A DNA stretch of 64,000 nt from Rhizobiaceae bacterium (GCA_023953905.1 JAMLJA010000012.1:62001-126000), one strand, 5' to 3'. Shown: positions 18,286 to 29,079, counted from the stretch's first letter. Made by a program: numbers and translations. Notes: generated from the sequence alone by a model not told the origin.

Positions 18286-18315
18286 AAAGGCCCGCGGAGC
18301 GATCCGCGGGCCTTT
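18286..18315. terminator. Bidirectional terminator between the BamE-like gene and hppA
   Basis: A 13-bp perfect stem AAAGGCCCGCGGA/TCCGCGGGCCTTT with a 4-base loop lies between two convergent stops. It carries T-runs on both strands (CCTTTTC on plus; TTTTTCTTG on minus). Confidence 0.9.
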
Positions 18316-18338
18316 TCAATTCGCCGCTATGGCTGTGA

Positions 18339-20498
18339 TCAGGCGCCGATATGCGCCAGCACCGCAATCAGGAGCAGTGCCACGATGTTGGTGATCTTGA
18401 TGGCCGGGTTCACGGCTGGACCGGCTGTATCCTTGTAAGGGTCACCAACCGTATCACCGGTGACGGAAGCCTTGTGTGCTTCCGAGCCCTTCAAATGCTT
18501 GACGCCGTCCTTGTCGACAAATCCGTCCTCAAACGACTTCTTGGCATTGTCCCAAGCTCCGCCGCCGGACGTCATGGAAATGGCGACAAACAGGCCGTTG
18601 ACGATAACGCCGAGAAGCGAGGCACCAAGGGCGGCAAAGGCCGATGCCTTCGAACCCGAGATCAGCAGAACACCGAAATACACCACGAGCGGCGCCAACA
18701 CTGGCAGCAGAGACGGGATGATCATCTCCTTGATAGCTGCCTTGGTCAGAAGATCGACCGCGCGCGCGTAGTTCGGCTTTGACGTCCCCTTCATGATGCC
18801 GGGATCTTCACGGAACTGCTTGCGCACTTCCTCGACGATCGAGCCAGCAGCCCGGCCCACCGCCGTCATGGCAATACCGCCGAACAGATATGGGATGAGA
18901 CCGCCGAAGATCAGACCTGCAACCACATACGGATTGGAAAGATCGAACGAGATAGTTCCGAGATCCGAGAAGTATGGGTAGTCAGTTGCGTTCTTGGAAA
19001 AGTAGGCAAGATCGGAACTGTACGCAGCGAACAGAACGAGCGCACCAAGTCCCGCCGAACCGATCGCATAGCCCTTGGTGACGGCCTTGGTCGTGTTTCC
19101 GACGGCATCAAGCGCGTCGGTCGACTGACGGACCTCCTTGGGCAGACCAGACATCTCGGCAATACCGCCTGCGTTGTCGGTGACAGGACCGAATGCATCG
19201 AGCGCCACAATCATGCCGGCCAGGCCGAGCATGGTGGTCACAGCGATGGCCGTTCCAAACAGACCGCCAAGCTGGAAGGTGGTGATGATGCCACCGACGA
19301 TCACGATCGCGGGAAGCGCAGTCGACTCAAGCGACACCGCCAGACCCTGGATCACGTTGGTACCATGGCCGGTGACCGACGCCTGGGCGATCGAGTTCAC
19401 GGGACGCTTGTTGGTACCCGTATAGTACTCGGTGATGACCACGATAAGCGCGGTTACAATGAGACCGACAAGTCCGCAGATGAACAGGTTCGTTCCGGTG
19501 AGCACCATTCCATTGAAGCTGCCGATTTCATTCCAGCCAATGGTGAGCGATGTCGCCGCACCCAAACCCACGATGGAAAGCAGGCCAGTCACGATCAGGC
19601 CCTTGTAGAGCGCACCCATGATCGAACCGTTGGTGCCAAGCTTCACGAAGAACGTGCCGACGATGGAAGTGATGATGCAGGCGCCGCAAATTGCGAGCGG
19701 ATAGAGCATCACGTCCGAGATGTTAGCAGCTCCGCCAAAGGCGATCGCTGCAAGCACCATCGTTGCAACGACTGTCACGGCGTAGGTTTCGAAAAGATCT
19801 GCTGCCATGCCTGCGCAGTCGCCGACATTGTCGCCAACGTTGTCGGCAATGGTTGCGGGGTTGCGAGGATCATCCTCGGGAATGCCCGCCTCAACCTTGC
19901 CCACCAGATCGCCGCCGACATCCGCACCCTTGGTGAAGATGCCGCCGCCGAGACGTGCGAAGATGGAGATCAGCGAAGCGCCGAAGCCAAGCGATACGAG
20001 CGCGTCGATTACGACGCGGGCTTCCTTCGGGTTGTCCAGTGAATAGCCGGCTGGCCCGATCAGAACCCAGTAATAGACGGCAACGCCAAGAAGAGCGAGA
20101 CCCGCCACCAGCATACCGGTGATAGCGCCCGCCTTGAAGGCAATGTCGAGACCTGCAGCCAGACTGTTGGAGGATGCCTGCGCGGTGCGCACGTTGGCAC
20201 GAACCGAAACATGCATTCCAATGAAGCCTGCCGCTCCCGAAAGGACGGCGCCAATCAGGAAGCCGAGTGCAGCGGTGCCCGAAAGCAGCCACCAGGCGAG
20301 AAGGAATACAACCACGCCGACGATGGCGATGGTCGTATACTGACGTGCAAGATAAGCCTGCGCACCCTCACGGATGGCCGCCGCAATTTCCTGCATGCGC
20401 GCATTACCCTGATCGGCCGCAAGGACCGACTGTGTCGCCCACATGGCGTACAGGATAGAAAGCGCACCGCAGGCGATGACGATGTAGAGCATGGTCAT
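18339..20498 (-). CDS. hppA: Membrane-bound proton-pumping pyrophosphatase
   Basis: A 719-residue, roughly 16-helix integral membrane enzyme that couples pyrophosphate hydrolysis to proton export. The substrate-binding [20 protein letters not shown] and the [19 protein letters not shown] motif are intact. The segment [16 protein letters not shown] has Lys after GNTT; family work links Lys here to potassium-independent enzymes and Ala to potassium-dependent ones. I chose the ATG at 20498, with GAGGAA upstream; the longer frame adds 28 non-family residues. Confidence 0.96.
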   Translation of the reverse strand: MTMLYIVIACGALSILYAMWATQSVLAADQGNARMQEIAAAIREGAQAYLARQYTTIAIVGVVVFLLAWWLLSGTAALGFLIGAVLSGAAGFIGMHVSVRANVRTAQASSNSLAAGLDIAFKAGAITGMLVAGLALLGVAVYYWVLIGPAGYSLDNPKEARVVIDALVSLGFGASLISIFARLGGGIFTKGADVGGDLVGKVEAGIPEDDPRNPATIADNVGDNVGDCAGMAADLFETYAVTVVATMVLAAIAFGGAANISDVMLYPLAICGACIITSIVGTFFVKLGTNGSIMGALYKGLIVTGLLSIVGLGAATSLTIGWNEIGSFNGMVLTGTNLFICGLVGLIVTALIVVITEYYTGTNKRPVNSIAQASVTGHGTNVIQGLAVSLESTALPAIVIVGGIITTFQLGGLFGTAIAVTTMLGLAGMIVALDAFGPVTDNAGGIAEMSGLPKEVRQSTDALDAVGNTTKAVTKGYAIGSAGLGALVLFAAYSSDLAYFSKNATDYPYFSDLGTISFDLSNPYVVAGLIFGGLIPYLFGGIAMTAVGRAAGSIVEEVRKQFREDPGIMKGTSKPNYARAVDLLTKAAIKEMIIPSLLPVLAPLVVYFGVLLISGSKASAFAALGASLLGVIVNGLFVAISMTSGGGAWDNAKKSFEDGFVDKDGVKHLKGSEAHKASVTGDTVGDPYKDTAGPAVNPAIKITNIVALLLIAVLAHIGA

Positions 20499-20585
20499 TG
20501 CCAATATATTCCTCGATCTTGTCCGGTAGAACCCCTCCCCGGACCAAAAACAGATGGGCTCGCGCATTGCGTCCCAATCCATTCG

Positions 20586-20614
20586 CTTATGCGGAGGGCC
20601 TACGTAACGTCAAG
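20586..20614 (-). promoter_or_regulatory. Candidate housekeeping promoter of hppA
   Basis: Read on the minus strand, CTTGACG and CATAAG are separated by 16 bases, close to the alphaproteobacterial sigma-70 pattern (CTTGAC-N17-CTATAT). The distance to the start codon is about 90 bases. Pattern match only. Confidence 0.35.
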
Positions 20615-20723
20615 CATATGTTGGACTTTTGCCGGGTTTTTGCCACAATATGACATTGCAGGAATGCGTGCCGGACACACAAACGCAAAGAAACTGGCCC
20701 TTGGATCAGGCGATCGCTGCGCG

Positions 20724-21944
20724 TCAGGCCGGGCTTTCGGCTTTTTGGCCACGCGCCAACACAACGACCATGCCAAGCGCCACGAGACAAAGCAGCGTGA
20801 CGGGGAAGATGACCATGGCAAGAGCATCCCACCCATAGGCGTTGAAGATGATTCCGGACATCAGGGACGAAAAAGCAACGAATCCGAAAAGCACAAAATC
20901 ATGGAAGCCTTGCACCTTGCCCTTCTCCGAAAAGCGATAGGTGCCGGCCACCATGGCCGTCGCGCCGATGAAGCCGAAGTTCCAGCCTAGTCCAAGCAAG
21001 ATCAGCGCAAGCCAGAAATTCCAGAGTTCGATACCGGCAAGCGCGCATACGCCACAGCCTATGAGCAGCAGCAGCCCCGTCGCCAAAATCCTTTCCTTGC
21101 CAAAGCGGGCAATCAGGAGACCCGTAAAGAAACTGGGCCCGAACATTGCGAGCACATGCCATGAGATACCCAGCGCGGCCTCGTCACTTGAGAACCCGCA
21201 TCCGATCATGGCCAGCGGAGCACCCGTCATCACAAAGCTCATGAGCGAATAGGAACCCACCGCGCACAGCAGCCCGACGGCGAATTGCGGCTGGCGGATC
21301 ACTTCGAGCAGGGGCCGCACAGGCTCATGCGATGCCTCTGCGACCACCTGCATCTTCGGCTTCAATCGAAGCAGGCTGAGCACCGCCGCACCTATGCCAG
21401 CGATCACGAGGATCGAGGCGAACGACCCGGCAAACTTCACAGGGGCCATGAGGTCGTCGGTAAAGATCACGACCTGAGGACCCAGAATACCGTTCAAAAC
21501 GCCGCCCGCCATGACCCAGGAAATGGCTCGCGCCTTGAAAGCGGGCCCAGCATCGTCAGCCGCCGCAAAGCGATATTGCTGGCTGAACGACATGCCCATT
21601 CCGACAAGGCATACACCCATGGCAAACAGCCAGAAGCTTCCGCGCAGCATTGCCAGAGTGGCAATCATCCCGCCGATTCCGACCACGCCCGCGCCGCTCA
21701 TGAACCCATTGCGCTGGCCGAAACGACGAATGAGCGCGGCCGCAGGTAATGCACCCAGCGCCACGCCCAGATTGAACCCTGTCACAGGCGCCGTTGCCAA
21801 AGACTTGTCAGCATCCAGAAGCTGGGATCCCACGAGCGCGCCGACCGAAATGCAGATCGGCGGCACCGAGCCCATAATCGCCTGGGCTGTCGCAAGAATG
21901 AACGCGGTCCGGCGCGCCTCCGACCGCGTACTCGGGGCGTTCAT
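20724..21944 (-). CDS. MFS transporter
   Basis: A 406-residue membrane protein with about 12 hydrophobic segments and the major-facilitator layout: a loop with RRFGQRNGF after helix 2 and RFGKERILA in the second half. The closest resemblance is to YcaD/UMF-type small MFS proteins of unknown substrate. It begins inside the last codons of nusB (4-base overlap), so it is translated from the same message as the riboflavin/nusB group. Confidence 0.88.
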   Translation of the reverse strand: MNAPSTRSEARRTAFILATAQAIMGSVPPICISVGALVGSQLLDADKSLATAPVTGFNLGVALGALPAAALIRRFGQRNGFMSGAGVVGIGGMIATLAMLRGSFWLFAMGVCLVGMGMSFSQQYRFAAADDAGPAFKARAISWVMAGGVLNGILGPQVVIFTDDLMAPVKFAGSFASILVIAGIGAAVLSLLRLKPKMQVVAEASHEPVRPLLEVIRQPQFAVGLLCAVGSYSLMSFVMTGAPLAMIGCGFSSDEAALGISWHVLAMFGPSFFTGLLIARFGKERILATGLLLLIGCGVCALAGIELWNFWLALILLGLGWNFGFIGATAMVAGTYRFSEKGKVQGFHDFVLFGFVAFSSLMSGIIFNAYGWDALAMVIFPVTLLCLVALGMVVVLARGQKAESPA

Positions 21945-22441
21945 TGAGCGTCTTTGCCCCTGCCCTCGCCTCTTACCCGCCTTGCGACGCGGTCAAGAAC
22001 GGCATTGACCAGTTTAGGCTCGTCCTCATTGTAGAAAGCCTTAGCGATATCGACATATTCGGATGTGATGACGGCCACAGGTACGTCCGCCCGCTTCATC
22101 AACTCATAGGCGCCGGCCCGCAGGATGGCGCGCAGCGTGGAATCGAGGCGTGAAAGCGGCCAATCCTCTGTCAGCGATTGGCGGATGATGGGATCGACTG
22201 TCTTCTGGTTCTCGACGACACCCGCGAGAATGGCCCTGAACCACTGAACGTCGGCCTCGCGATACACGTCGCCATCGACCTCTTTTCCCAGCCGGAAAGA
22301 TTCATACTCAGCGGTAATTTCAAGCAGGCCACTGCCCGCGACGTCCATCTGGTACAGCGCCTGGACGGCAGCGAGCCGCGCGGCGCCACGCTTATTGGCC
22401 TGTCGGACAATCGGCTGCGGTTTTGCTACGTGATCAGTCAA
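21941..22441 (-). CDS. nusB: Transcription antitermination protein NusB
   Basis: An all-helical RNA-binding factor for rRNA antitermination. [20 protein letters not shown] at the N-terminus and the C-terminal [20 protein letters not shown] with FVNAVLD-like [11 protein letters not shown] are diagnostic. An ATG frame reaches 22471, but that overlaps ribH; a TTG at 22441 sits one base after the ribH stop with GGAG 7 bases upstream, giving 166 residues. I prefer the TTG. Coupling to ribH matches the common ribH-nusB pairing. Confidence 0.92.
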   Translation of the reverse strand: MTDHVAKPQPIVRQANKRGAARLAAVQALYQMDVAGSGLLEITAEYESFRLGKEVDGDVYREADVQWFRAILAGVVENQKTVDPIIRQSLTEDWPLSRLDSTLRAILRAGAYELMKRADVPVAVITSEYVDIAKAFYNEDEPKLVNAVLDRVARRVRGEGRGKDAQ

Positions 22442-22442
22442 T

Positions 22443-22931
22443 TCAGGCTCCAAACTGCTCGCGCAGCGCAATCATTGTGAGCGCAGCGCGAGCCGCGAAG
22501 CCCCCCTTGTCGCCTTCCGATTTGCGTGCCCGTTCCCATGCTTGTGCCTCATTCTCTGTAGTCAATATGCCATTTCCGATCGCAAGGGATTCATGGACGG
22601 CAAGGTCGGTCAACGCCCGGCTGGATTCATTTGCGACGATATCGAAGTGATAGGTATCCCCCCGGATCACCGTCCCCAGCGCGACGAAACCATCATAGTG
22701 CTTTCCACCCGACTCGGCACCATCCAGCGCAAAAGCGATCACGGCCGGAATCTCCAGCGAGCCGGGGACCGTCACGACTTCATATGTCGCCTTCGCGTCC
22801 TCCAGCGCGGCGATCGCGCCATCGAGCAGGGCATCCGCAAGTTCCTCGTGAAATCTTGCTTCGACAATCAGCACATGTGCCGTTTTGCCGGGACGAATGA
22901 ACGCCTTGCCGTGTTGAGATATGCCAGCCAT
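22443..22931 (-). CDS. ribH: 6,7-dimethyl-8-ribityllumazine synthase
   Basis: A 162-residue enzyme that joins 5-amino-6-ribitylaminouracil to dihydroxybutanone phosphate, the penultimate step to riboflavin. The family blocks [39 protein letters not shown] and [13 protein letters not shown] are all in place. The ATG at 22931 (MAGISQHG) fits the family; the longer frame adds 13 residues. It sits between ribE and nusB. Confidence 0.95.
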   Translation of the reverse strand: MAGISQHGKAFIRPGKTAHVLIVEARFHEELADALLDGAIAALEDAKATYEVVTVPGSLEIPAVIAFALDGAESGGKHYDGFVALGTVIRGDTYHFDIVANESSRALTDLAVHESLAIGNGILTTENEAQAWERARKSEGDKGGFAARAALTMIALREQFGA

Positions 22932-23042
22932 TTCAGTCTCCAGATAAGCCGGTGACTTAGGCCGAAGCAAGCTTCACCGCAAGCTCGTCATAGACGCAAT
23001 TGCGCAACCTTGCTCTGCGTCCGTTCGCTTGGCCTGCAGCGC

Positions 23043-23660
23043 TCAGAGCCCCTCGGCAGACGCCTGCGCGAGGCGTGCCGCGTAGCGCGCCATTGTGTCG
23101 ATCTCGAGATTCACGCGATCGCCGACCTGCCGCTCGCCCCAGCTCGTTACGGCAAGAGAGTGGTGAATCAGAAGCACGTCGAACCGCGTGCGGTCCACTT
23201 TGTTAACCGTCAGAGACGTTCCATCGAGAGCGACCGATCCCTTTGGCGCGATGAACCGTGCAAGTTCGGAAGGTGCCTCGAGCGTGAAACGTACCGCTTC
23301 GCCCTCTTCTTCACGGGCCACGATAACGGCTGTTCCATCCACATGCCCGGAGACGATATGCCCGCCGAGCTCATCGCCGATTTTCAGCGCGCGTTCCAGA
23401 TTGATCCGGGTTCCCGCCTTCCAGGAGGCCGCGGTTGTGAGTCGTAATGCTTCCTCCCATGCCTCGACGTCGAACCAGCGTTGGTTGGATCCGACTTCCG
23501 GCAGTTCGACGACCGTCAGGCATACGCCCGCGCATGAGATGGACGCCCCAATTTCGATGCCGGCAGGATCATACGCCGTTTCGATACGAAGGCGTACACC
23601 CTCAGCGAGCGGCCGTGATTCTGCGACGGTGCCTATGTCGGTGACGATCCCGGTGAACAT
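23043..23660 (-). CDS. ribE: Riboflavin synthase (alpha chain)
   Basis: A 205-residue enzyme that disproportionates two lumazines into riboflavin. It shows the two tandem lumazine-binding repeats, the first starting MFTGIVTDIGTV and the second INLERALKIGDELGGHIVSG with HVDGTA; SCAGVCLTV and GTSLTVN are the paired substrate loops. Its first base overlaps the last base of ribD, so the two are coupled. Confidence 0.95.
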   Translation of the reverse strand: MFTGIVTDIGTVAESRPLAEGVRLRIETAYDPAGIEIGASISCAGVCLTVVELPEVGSNQRWFDVEAWEEALRLTTAASWKAGTRINLERALKIGDELGGHIVSGHVDGTAVIVAREEEGEAVRFTLEAPSELARFIAPKGSVALDGTSLTVNKVDRTRFDVLLIHHSLAVTSWGERQVGDRVNLEIDTMARYAARLAQASAEGL

Positions 23661-24787
23661 CAGGAAACCCTCTCATATTCATGCAGCCGGTCGGTGCCGA
23701 AGACGAATGTTGCGGTCTCCCGAAAACCCGAAGGCACGGCTTCAATGGTTATCGGGGACCGGATACCCTCGGAACCGACAATTGAACTTCCGGAAAAAAG
23801 CTCGATCCGATCGACCATATCAGCATCCAGAAAGCGCCGGGCCGTTTCGGCGCCGCCTTCTACCAGGATACTCTTGAACCCTAACAGACCAAGCACGCGC
23901 AACAGCTCGATAGGATTGAAACGCCCCCGGTAATCGGACGCAATCGACTGCACCGTCGCACCGCTTTCGCGCAAGCGGTCGACCTGCCGCGCAGGAGCCT
24001 TCTCGCTGACAAGGACGAGAACCGGGTACTTCTGGCTGTTGGCAAAGAGCTTTGAGCTTATCGGCGTACGCGCAAAAGGGTCGACCACGACCCGCGTCGG
24101 CGAGCGGCTTTCGAGACCGTCAAGGCGAACCGTCAACAACGGATCATCTTCAACCACCGTGTTGACGCCAACGAGGATGGCTTCATGCTCGATGCGCATC
24201 ATCTGCACCGCTGTACGCGCAATGGAGCCGGTGATTGCGACCTGTCCCGCGCCAGCGCATCCGATCATTCCATCGGCCGAAATTGCCAGCTTTACGGTCA
24301 CATGTGGCCGGCCCCTGCCCTTCAGCGACAGGAAGCCCGCCATCGCGCGGCGCGCCACGGCCTCGAGGCAACCGGTGGTCACCGCTATGCCCGCTTTCTC
24401 GAGAATAGAGACACCCCTTCCTGCCACGCGCCCGTCAGGATCAAGCGTGGCAATCACGACCCGGGCTGCACCTGCCGACACGATCGCATCCGCGCATGGC
24501 GGGGCCTTCCCGATATGAGAACAGGGTTCCAGCGTGGCGTAAACGGTCGCACCTTTTGCAGCCTCGCCGGCTTCATTCAGCGCCTGAAGCTCGGCATGAG
24601 GGCGACCGCCAAGCGCGGTTACCCCTCTCCCCACAATTCTTGGTCCGTCAGCATCCGACTGCACCACAATCGATCCGACAGAGGGATTTTCTCCAGTCAG
24701 CCCCTGATGGCGGAGCGATAGCCTGATCGCAGCGGCCATATAGCGAATATCATCTGCGGGATCGGGAAAGTTGTCTTTGCCGGCCAT
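23660..24787 (-). CDS. ribD: Bifunctional riboflavin biosynthesis deaminase/reductase RibD
   Basis: A 375-residue fusion enzyme. Residues about 1-150 form the zinc deaminase (HAE in GRPHAELQAL, then PCSHIGKAPPCADAIV), and residues about 155-370 form the NADPH reductase (VTVKLAISADG, GVNTVVEDDPLLTVR, ILVEGG). It catalyses two consecutive steps of riboflavin synthesis. It starts 3 bases after nrdR. Confidence 0.95.
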   Translation of the reverse strand: MAGKDNFPDPADDIRYMAAAIRLSLRHQGLTGENPSVGSIVVQSDADGPRIVGRGVTALGGRPHAELQALNEAGEAAKGATVYATLEPCSHIGKAPPCADAIVSAGAARVVIATLDPDGRVAGRGVSILEKAGIAVTTGCLEAVARRAMAGFLSLKGRGRPHVTVKLAISADGMIGCAGAGQVAITGSIARTAVQMMRIEHEAILVGVNTVVEDDPLLTVRLDGLESRSPTRVVVDPFARTPISSKLFANSQKYPVLVLVSEKAPARQVDRLRESGATVQSIASDYRGRFNPIELLRVLGLLGFKSILVEGGAETARRFLDADMVDRIELFSGSSIVGSEGIRSPITIEAVPSGFRETATFVFGTDRLHEYERVS

Positions 24788-24790
24788 TGC

Positions 24791-25255
24791 TCAGCTGACA
24801 TCCTCGTCGCCCTTGAGCTCGCCGAGCAGCTCCTGGAAATCCTTGGCCTCGCGAAAATTGCGATAGACCGAGGCAAACCTCACATAGGCCACGTCATCGA
24901 GCGACTTCAGCGCGTCCATGACCAGCCGACCGATTTCGTCCGTCGGAATCTCCGTTTCACCCGAACTTTCAAGCTGGCGCACAATTCCGGTGATCGCGCG
25001 CTCAATGCGTTCAGGATCGACGTTGCGCTTCCGGACGGCGATCTCGAGCGAACGCGCAAGCTTGTCCCGATCGAAGGGTACCTTTCGACCCGACTTCTTC
25101 AGCACCGTCAGATCTCTAAGCTGTACGCGCTCGAATGTGGTGAAACGACCGCCGCACACGGGACATACGCGCCGCCGCCGAATAGCCGCGCCATCCTCGG
25201 CGGGGCGCGAGTCTTTCACCTGTGTATCTTCAGACTGGCAATAGGGACAACGCAT
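24791..25255 (-). CDS. nrdR: Transcriptional repressor NrdR
   Basis: A 154-residue zinc-ribbon plus ATP-cone protein that represses ribonucleotide reductase genes when dATP is high. Zinc ligands are Cys3, Cys6, Cys31 and Cys34; the ATP-cone follows from [20 protein letters not shown]. It heads the ribD-ribE-ribH group and follows glyA by about 90 bases, the usual rhizobial order. Confidence 0.96.
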   Translation of the reverse strand: MRCPYCQSEDTQVKDSRPAEDGAAIRRRRVCPVCGGRFTTFERVQLRDLTVLKKSGRKVPFDRDKLARSLEIAVRKRNVDPERIERAITGIVRQLESSGETEIPTDEIGRLVMDALKSLDDVAYVRFASVYRNFREAKDFQELLGELKGDEDVS

Positions 25256-25348
25256 AAGAACCGTGCCGGTGGATCAGCTTGAGGGTCTCCGATAGCTGGA
25301 CAGTCCAGATGGCCGATGCAAGAGGCACCGGCGCAACGACAATCGGCC

Positions 25349-26656
25349 TCAGCCCAGATAGCCATACATCGGGAAACGGTCCGTCAAAGCCTCAACCTTC
25401 GTCTTGACGGCGGCCTCCACCGCCGCATTCCCCTCGTCGGAGTTGGCTGCCTTGAGGCCATCGAGCACTTCCGAGATCAACTTTCCGATCTCACGAAATT
25501 CTGCTTCGCCAAAGCCGCGCGTCGTACCGGCGGGCGTTCCAAGGCGAACACCTGACGTTACGAAAGGCTTTTCGGGATCGAAAGGAATACCATTCTTGTT
25601 GCAGGTGATATTGGCGCGTCCTAGCGCTGCTTCCGCCCGTTTGCCCGTGGCGTTCTTGGGCCGCAGATCGACCAGCATCAGGTGATTATCGGTTCCGCCT
25701 GACACGATATCGAGGCCGGTTTGCTTGAGACTGTCGGCCAACGCCTTGGCATTAGCCACAACGTTTGCCGCATAAGTCTTGAATTCCGGCTGCAGGGCTT
25801 CCTTGAACGCCACGGCCTTGGCCGCGATGACATGCATCAGTGGCCCGCCCTGCAAACCGGGAAACACGGCGGAGTTGATCTTTTTCGCAATGGCCTCGTC
25901 ATTCGTGAGGATCATGCCGCCCCGCGGACCGCGCAGCGACTTATGCGTCGTCGTGGTCACGACATGTGCGTGCGGCAGAGGCGACGGATGCATTCCGCCC
26001 GCAATCAACCCTGCGATATGAGCCATGTCGACCATGAGATAGGCACCGATCGAATCGGCGATCTCGCGAAAACGCTTCCAGTCCCAGATTCGCGAATAGG
26101 CGGTGCCGCCGGCGAGAATGAGCTTGGGCCGATGCTCCTGGGCCTGTCTCTCGATCTCGTCCATGTCGAGCAGATGATCGTCCTGGCGCACGCCATATGA
26201 GACGACCTTGAACCACTTGCCGCTCATATTGACGGGCGATCCGTGCGTAAGATGTCCGCCAGAATTCAGATCCAGCCCCATGAAGGTATCGCCCGGCTGG
26301 AGCAGCGCCAGAAACACCGCCTGGTTCATCTGGCTGCCGGAATTTGGCTGCACATTTGCGAAGTTGCATCCGAACAGCTTCTTGGCTCGCTCGATGGCCA
26401 GTTCCTCGGCAATGTCGACGAACTCGCAGCCGCCGTAGTAGCGCTTGCCCGGATAACCTTCCGCGTATTTGTTCGTCATGATCGAGCCCTGTGCCTCGAG
26501 CACCGCGCGGCTCACTATATTCTCCGAGGCGATCAACTCGATCTCATGCCGTTGCCGACCGAGTTCGTTGCGGATCGAACCGAAAATCTCAGGGTCCGCA
26601 TCGGCCAGAGATGTCATGAAGAAGGAATCGCGCGCACTGGCAGCAGAAGAAGCCAT
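25349..26656 (-). CDS. glyA: Serine hydroxymethyltransferase
   Basis: A 435-residue PLP enzyme interconverting serine and glycine with THF/5,10-methylene-THF. The PLP lysine is about residue 239 in [29 protein letters not shown] is the family block near the N-terminus. It should feed the folate pool also served by the cyclo-ligase at 5 kb. I saw no riboswitch-like fold in its leader. Length is slightly longer than E. coli GlyA owing to an N-terminal extension. Confidence 0.97.
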   Translation of the reverse strand: MASSAASARDSFFMTSLADADPEIFGSIRNELGRQRHEIELIASENIVSRAVLEAQGSIMTNKYAEGYPGKRYYGGCEFVDIAEELAIERAKKLFGCNFANVQPNSGSQMNQAVFLALLQPGDTFMGLDLNSGGHLTHGSPVNMSGKWFKVVSYGVRQDDHLLDMDEIERQAQEHRPKLILAGGTAYSRIWDWKRFREIADSIGAYLMVDMAHIAGLIAGGMHPSPLPHAHVVTTTTHKSLRGPRGGMILTNDEAIAKKINSAVFPGLQGGPLMHVIAAKAVAFKEALQPEFKTYAANVVANAKALADSLKQTGLDIVSGGTDNHLMLVDLRPKNATGKRAEAALGRANITCNKNGIPFDPEKPFVTSGVRLGTPAGTTRGFGEAEFREIGKLISEVLDGLKAANSDEGNAAVEAAVKTKVEALTDRFPMYGYLG

Positions 26657-26800
26657 GAATCGGAACCTTTGAACTAAGGAAAGTGGGCTTTTCAGGAATG
26701 GGCGGCCATTACCACAATACCCACGCCGCCGTCACGTGTTGCAGCGCAAAAACTAGCCGATTGCTTGCGGGTGGCCCAATCTGTTGTCCGCGCATAAGAA

Positions 26801-26822
26801 AAGGCCGCCCGAAAGCGGCCTT
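26801..26822 (-). terminator. Terminator after the L,D-transpeptidase gene
   Basis: An 8-bp stem (minus strand AAGGCCGC/GCGGCCTT) with a 6-base loop is followed on the minus strand by TTTTCTT. It lies just downstream of the transpeptidase stop. Confidence 0.85.
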
Positions 26823-26845
26823 CTGCAGTTGGAAGTGCCGTTAAC

Positions 26846-28099
26846 TCAGAGAGCAGAACTGATCTTCAGCTCATCAACGCCGTCGCGGCCATAAATGTCG
26901 TCGCGGAAATGAACCACACCATCGCCCGTCGACCATGCAGAGATATAGGTAAAGTAGACAGGCACCGGATCCGTCAGCGCGACCGGCGTCGAAACGCCAC
27001 TCTTGATCGTCTGTTCGAAGTGCTGGCGATCCCAGCCAGGCGTGTTCTTAAGCAGCCAAGTGACAAGATCGCGGACATTCTGAACACGCACACACCCCGA
27101 TGAATCAAACCGCATCAGCTTGTTAAACAGGCTCTGCTGCGGCGTGTCGTGCATGTAAGTGGCATGGGGGTTCGGGAAATTGATCTTCACCGAAGCCATC
27201 GCATTAATCTTGCCTGGATCCTGACGGAAGCGGAATTTGGCGGCATCCTCGGTGTTCCAATCGATCGTCACCGGGTCGATCTCGTTGCCGTCCGGACCAA
27301 GAATGCGGATGTTGTTGTCGGCCAAATACTGCGGATTCTTACGCATCAGCGGAATGATGTCCTTGCGGACGATCGATTCGGGCGCATTCCAGTATGGATT
27401 GACGATGATCTCGTTGATCTTGGAATTGAGGATCGGAGTCTGGCGGTCGATCTTGCCCACGATCGCGGTGTGACGCAGGACCACCCGGTCGCCTTCAACC
27501 GCCTCGATCTGGGCGGCGGGAACGTTGACCATCACATAGCGATCACCCAGGAAACCCGACATCGAACGCAGACGAACCAGATTGGTCTCCAGCTGCCCGA
27601 GACGTACAGGCGCCGAGACGTTCATGGCCGCGTAGGTATATTTGCCCAACACGCCGTCGTCAGGTAGCCCATGACGCGCCTGGAAACGCTTTACCGCGCC
27701 GTCTACATAGGTGTCAAAGGCATTCGAGATTCCCGCGCTGCGCGACAAATCACCCGAAATCATCAGCCGCTTGCGAAGCTCTGAAACGGATGGATCGGAC
27801 ATGCCCAGTTTCAGCTTGTTGGCAACCGGCACCATCGGCCAGCCGCCCTGCGAGACGATCTGCTGATATTGCGCAATCGCCTGTTCAAGGTACATGACCG
27901 TCTGAGGGCTAAAGATTGGCAGCGTCGAGCTGACCTTGCCGACCTCGCTGGCGCGAGAGTCGAACTGGTCGTCCCAAGCACCGCGTCGCGGCGAACTGAG
28001 CAGATCTCCGATCACATCCTGCGCATACGCGCTACCGGACGCTGCTGTTGCGGCAAAAGCCCCAGCACTGGCGAGAAGACCACGACGGCTGATTTTCAT
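26846..28099 (-). CDS. L,D-transpeptidase (YkuD domain, Tat-exported)
   Basis: A 417-residue peptidoglycan cross-linking or lipoprotein-anchoring enzyme of the YcbB class. The N-terminus MKISRRGLLASAGAFAATAA is a twin-arginine (Tat) signal, unusual for this family in E. coli. A peptidoglycan-binding domain (SVSELRKRLMISGD to LGKYTYAAMN) precedes the YkuD domain, whose catalytic Cys is near residue 335 in SSGCVRV with an upstream His in MHDTPQQ. I chose the ATG at 28099 so the RR motif is N-terminal. Its neighbour is an LdtR-type MarR regulator, known in Liberibacter and Sinorhizobium to control an adjacent L,D-transpeptidase gene. Confidence 0.92.
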   Translation of the reverse strand: MKISRRGLLASAGAFAATAASGSAYAQDVIGDLLSSPRRGAWDDQFDSRASEVGKVSSTLPIFSPQTVMYLEQAIAQYQQIVSQGGWPMVPVANKLKLGMSDPSVSELRKRLMISGDLSRSAGISNAFDTYVDGAVKRFQARHGLPDDGVLGKYTYAAMNVSAPVRLGQLETNLVRLRSMSGFLGDRYVMVNVPAAQIEAVEGDRVVLRHTAIVGKIDRQTPILNSKINEIIVNPYWNAPESIVRKDIIPLMRKNPQYLADNNIRILGPDGNEIDPVTIDWNTEDAAKFRFRQDPGKINAMASVKINFPNPHATYMHDTPQQSLFNKLMRFDSSGCVRVQNVRDLVTWLLKNTPGWDRQHFEQTIKSGVSTPVALTDPVPVYFTYISAWSTGDGVVHFRDDIYGRDGVDELKISSAL

Positions 28100-28270
28100 T
28101 GCAAGTCCCGACATCCAACTGAATTCCGCAGTTCCCGCCAACGCGACAACCGAAGTGTTACGGAAGCTAACCGCGGCGCGTTAACAACTCACTTACCGTA
28201 TCGGAAACACGCCATGGCAGGCGCAACCTCCGATTGGGTCGCGCATGACGCACACCCCGTCAAGTTTTCC

Positions 28271-28319
28271 GGTCACATTTGAATATGGCGAGAGCGTGAC
28301 CTTGTCGCGACACGAAGGT
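28271..28319. promoter_or_regulatory. Inverted repeats between ldtR and the L,D-transpeptidase gene
   Basis: GGTCAC at 28271 pairs with GTGACC at 28296, and ACCTT at 28299 faces AAGGT at 28315 around a TCGCGA core. The 318-base gap to the transpeptidase start leaves room for an independent promoter. Candidate LdtR operator or transcript hairpin; not established. Confidence 0.3.
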
Positions 28320-28365
28320 GTGAGAGAGGCGCCTCGTTGGCGAGATCGTGACCCAAAAAGCACGC

Positions 28366-28386
28366 AGCCGGCGCCAGGCGCCGGCT
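28366..28386 (-). terminator. Terminator after ldtR
   Basis: A near-perfect GC palindrome (AGCCGGCGCC/GGCGCCGGCT around one base) followed on the minus strand by GCGTGCTTTTTGG. The T-run starts several bases after the stem, so strength is uncertain. Confidence 0.6.
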
Positions 28387-28417
28387 CGAAATGCCACTCA
28401 CGTCGAGGGCTCGTGAA

Positions 28418-28933
28418 TTACATACGATATGCGATCGTATCGTTCCAGAAGCGGTCGAGCCGCTGGAGCGCGCGGTTCATCTGCTTGAATTCGTCCTGAT
28501 TGATCCCGCCGACCTGCTCGATGGAACCGATGTGGCGCTCATACAGGCCAGCCACGACTTCCGCCACTTCGGCGCCCTTCGGGGTGAGGCTGATGCGCAC
28601 GGAGCGGCGATCGATACGCGAGCGCTGGTGATTGATGAAGCCCAGGTCGACCAGCTTCTTCAGATTGTAGGAAACATTCGAACCCAGATAGTAGCCGCGT
28701 GAGCGCAACTCACCTGCGGTGAGTTCTGCATTTCCGATATTGAACAGAAGCAGCGCCTGGATTGCATTGATATCACTGCGACCGTTGCGGTCGAACTCAT
28801 CCTTGATCACGTCCAGCAGGCGGCGATGCAAACGCTCAACCAACTGGAGGGATTCAAGATAGAGCGAGCGGATGGACTCACGGCGTTCATCTGCAACGAT
28901 GGCGGGCTTGGCCGCCGAACGGTTGTTGGTCAT
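28418..28933 (-). CDS. ldtR: LdtR-like MarR-family transcriptional regulator
   Basis: A 171-residue winged-helix protein. Helices SDINAIQALLLFNIGNAELT and LRSRGYYLGSNVSYNLKKLV and the wing RSRIDRRSVRISLTPKG match MarR regulators. The adjacency to an L,D-transpeptidase and the sequence style match LdtR, which in alphaproteobacteria regulates ldt genes and osmotic stress tolerance. The ATG at 28933 (MTNNRSAAK) replaces a longer frame that adds 40 atypical residues. Family certain; LdtR identity is by context. Confidence 0.85.
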   Translation of the reverse strand: MTNNRSAAKPAIVADERRESIRSLYLESLQLVERLHRRLLDVIKDEFDRNGRSDINAIQALLLFNIGNAELTAGELRSRGYYLGSNVSYNLKKLVDLGFINHQRSRIDRRSVRISLTPKGAEVAEVVAGLYERHIGSIEQVGGINQDEFKQMNRALQRLDRFWNDTIAYRM

Positions 28934-29079
28934 GGTAGTCGCCTCTCGTTTGTCGCCTAGGTGACGTTTTTGTCTCTCACCTTGATGCAAACCATAACCG
29001 ACACCGATAAAATTCGACTTAAACGCCAGCCTTAACAAAGGCTTGCGATGCACGGATAGGATTCAGGCCTAACAAACGG

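Noticed and set aside
22932..24787. FMN riboswitch in the riboflavin cluster
   Set aside because: The gaps between rib genes are too short and hold no recognisable RFN element.
26657..26800. Riboswitch in the glyA leader
   Set aside because: No glycine, SAM-II or THF-type conserved blocks were seen.
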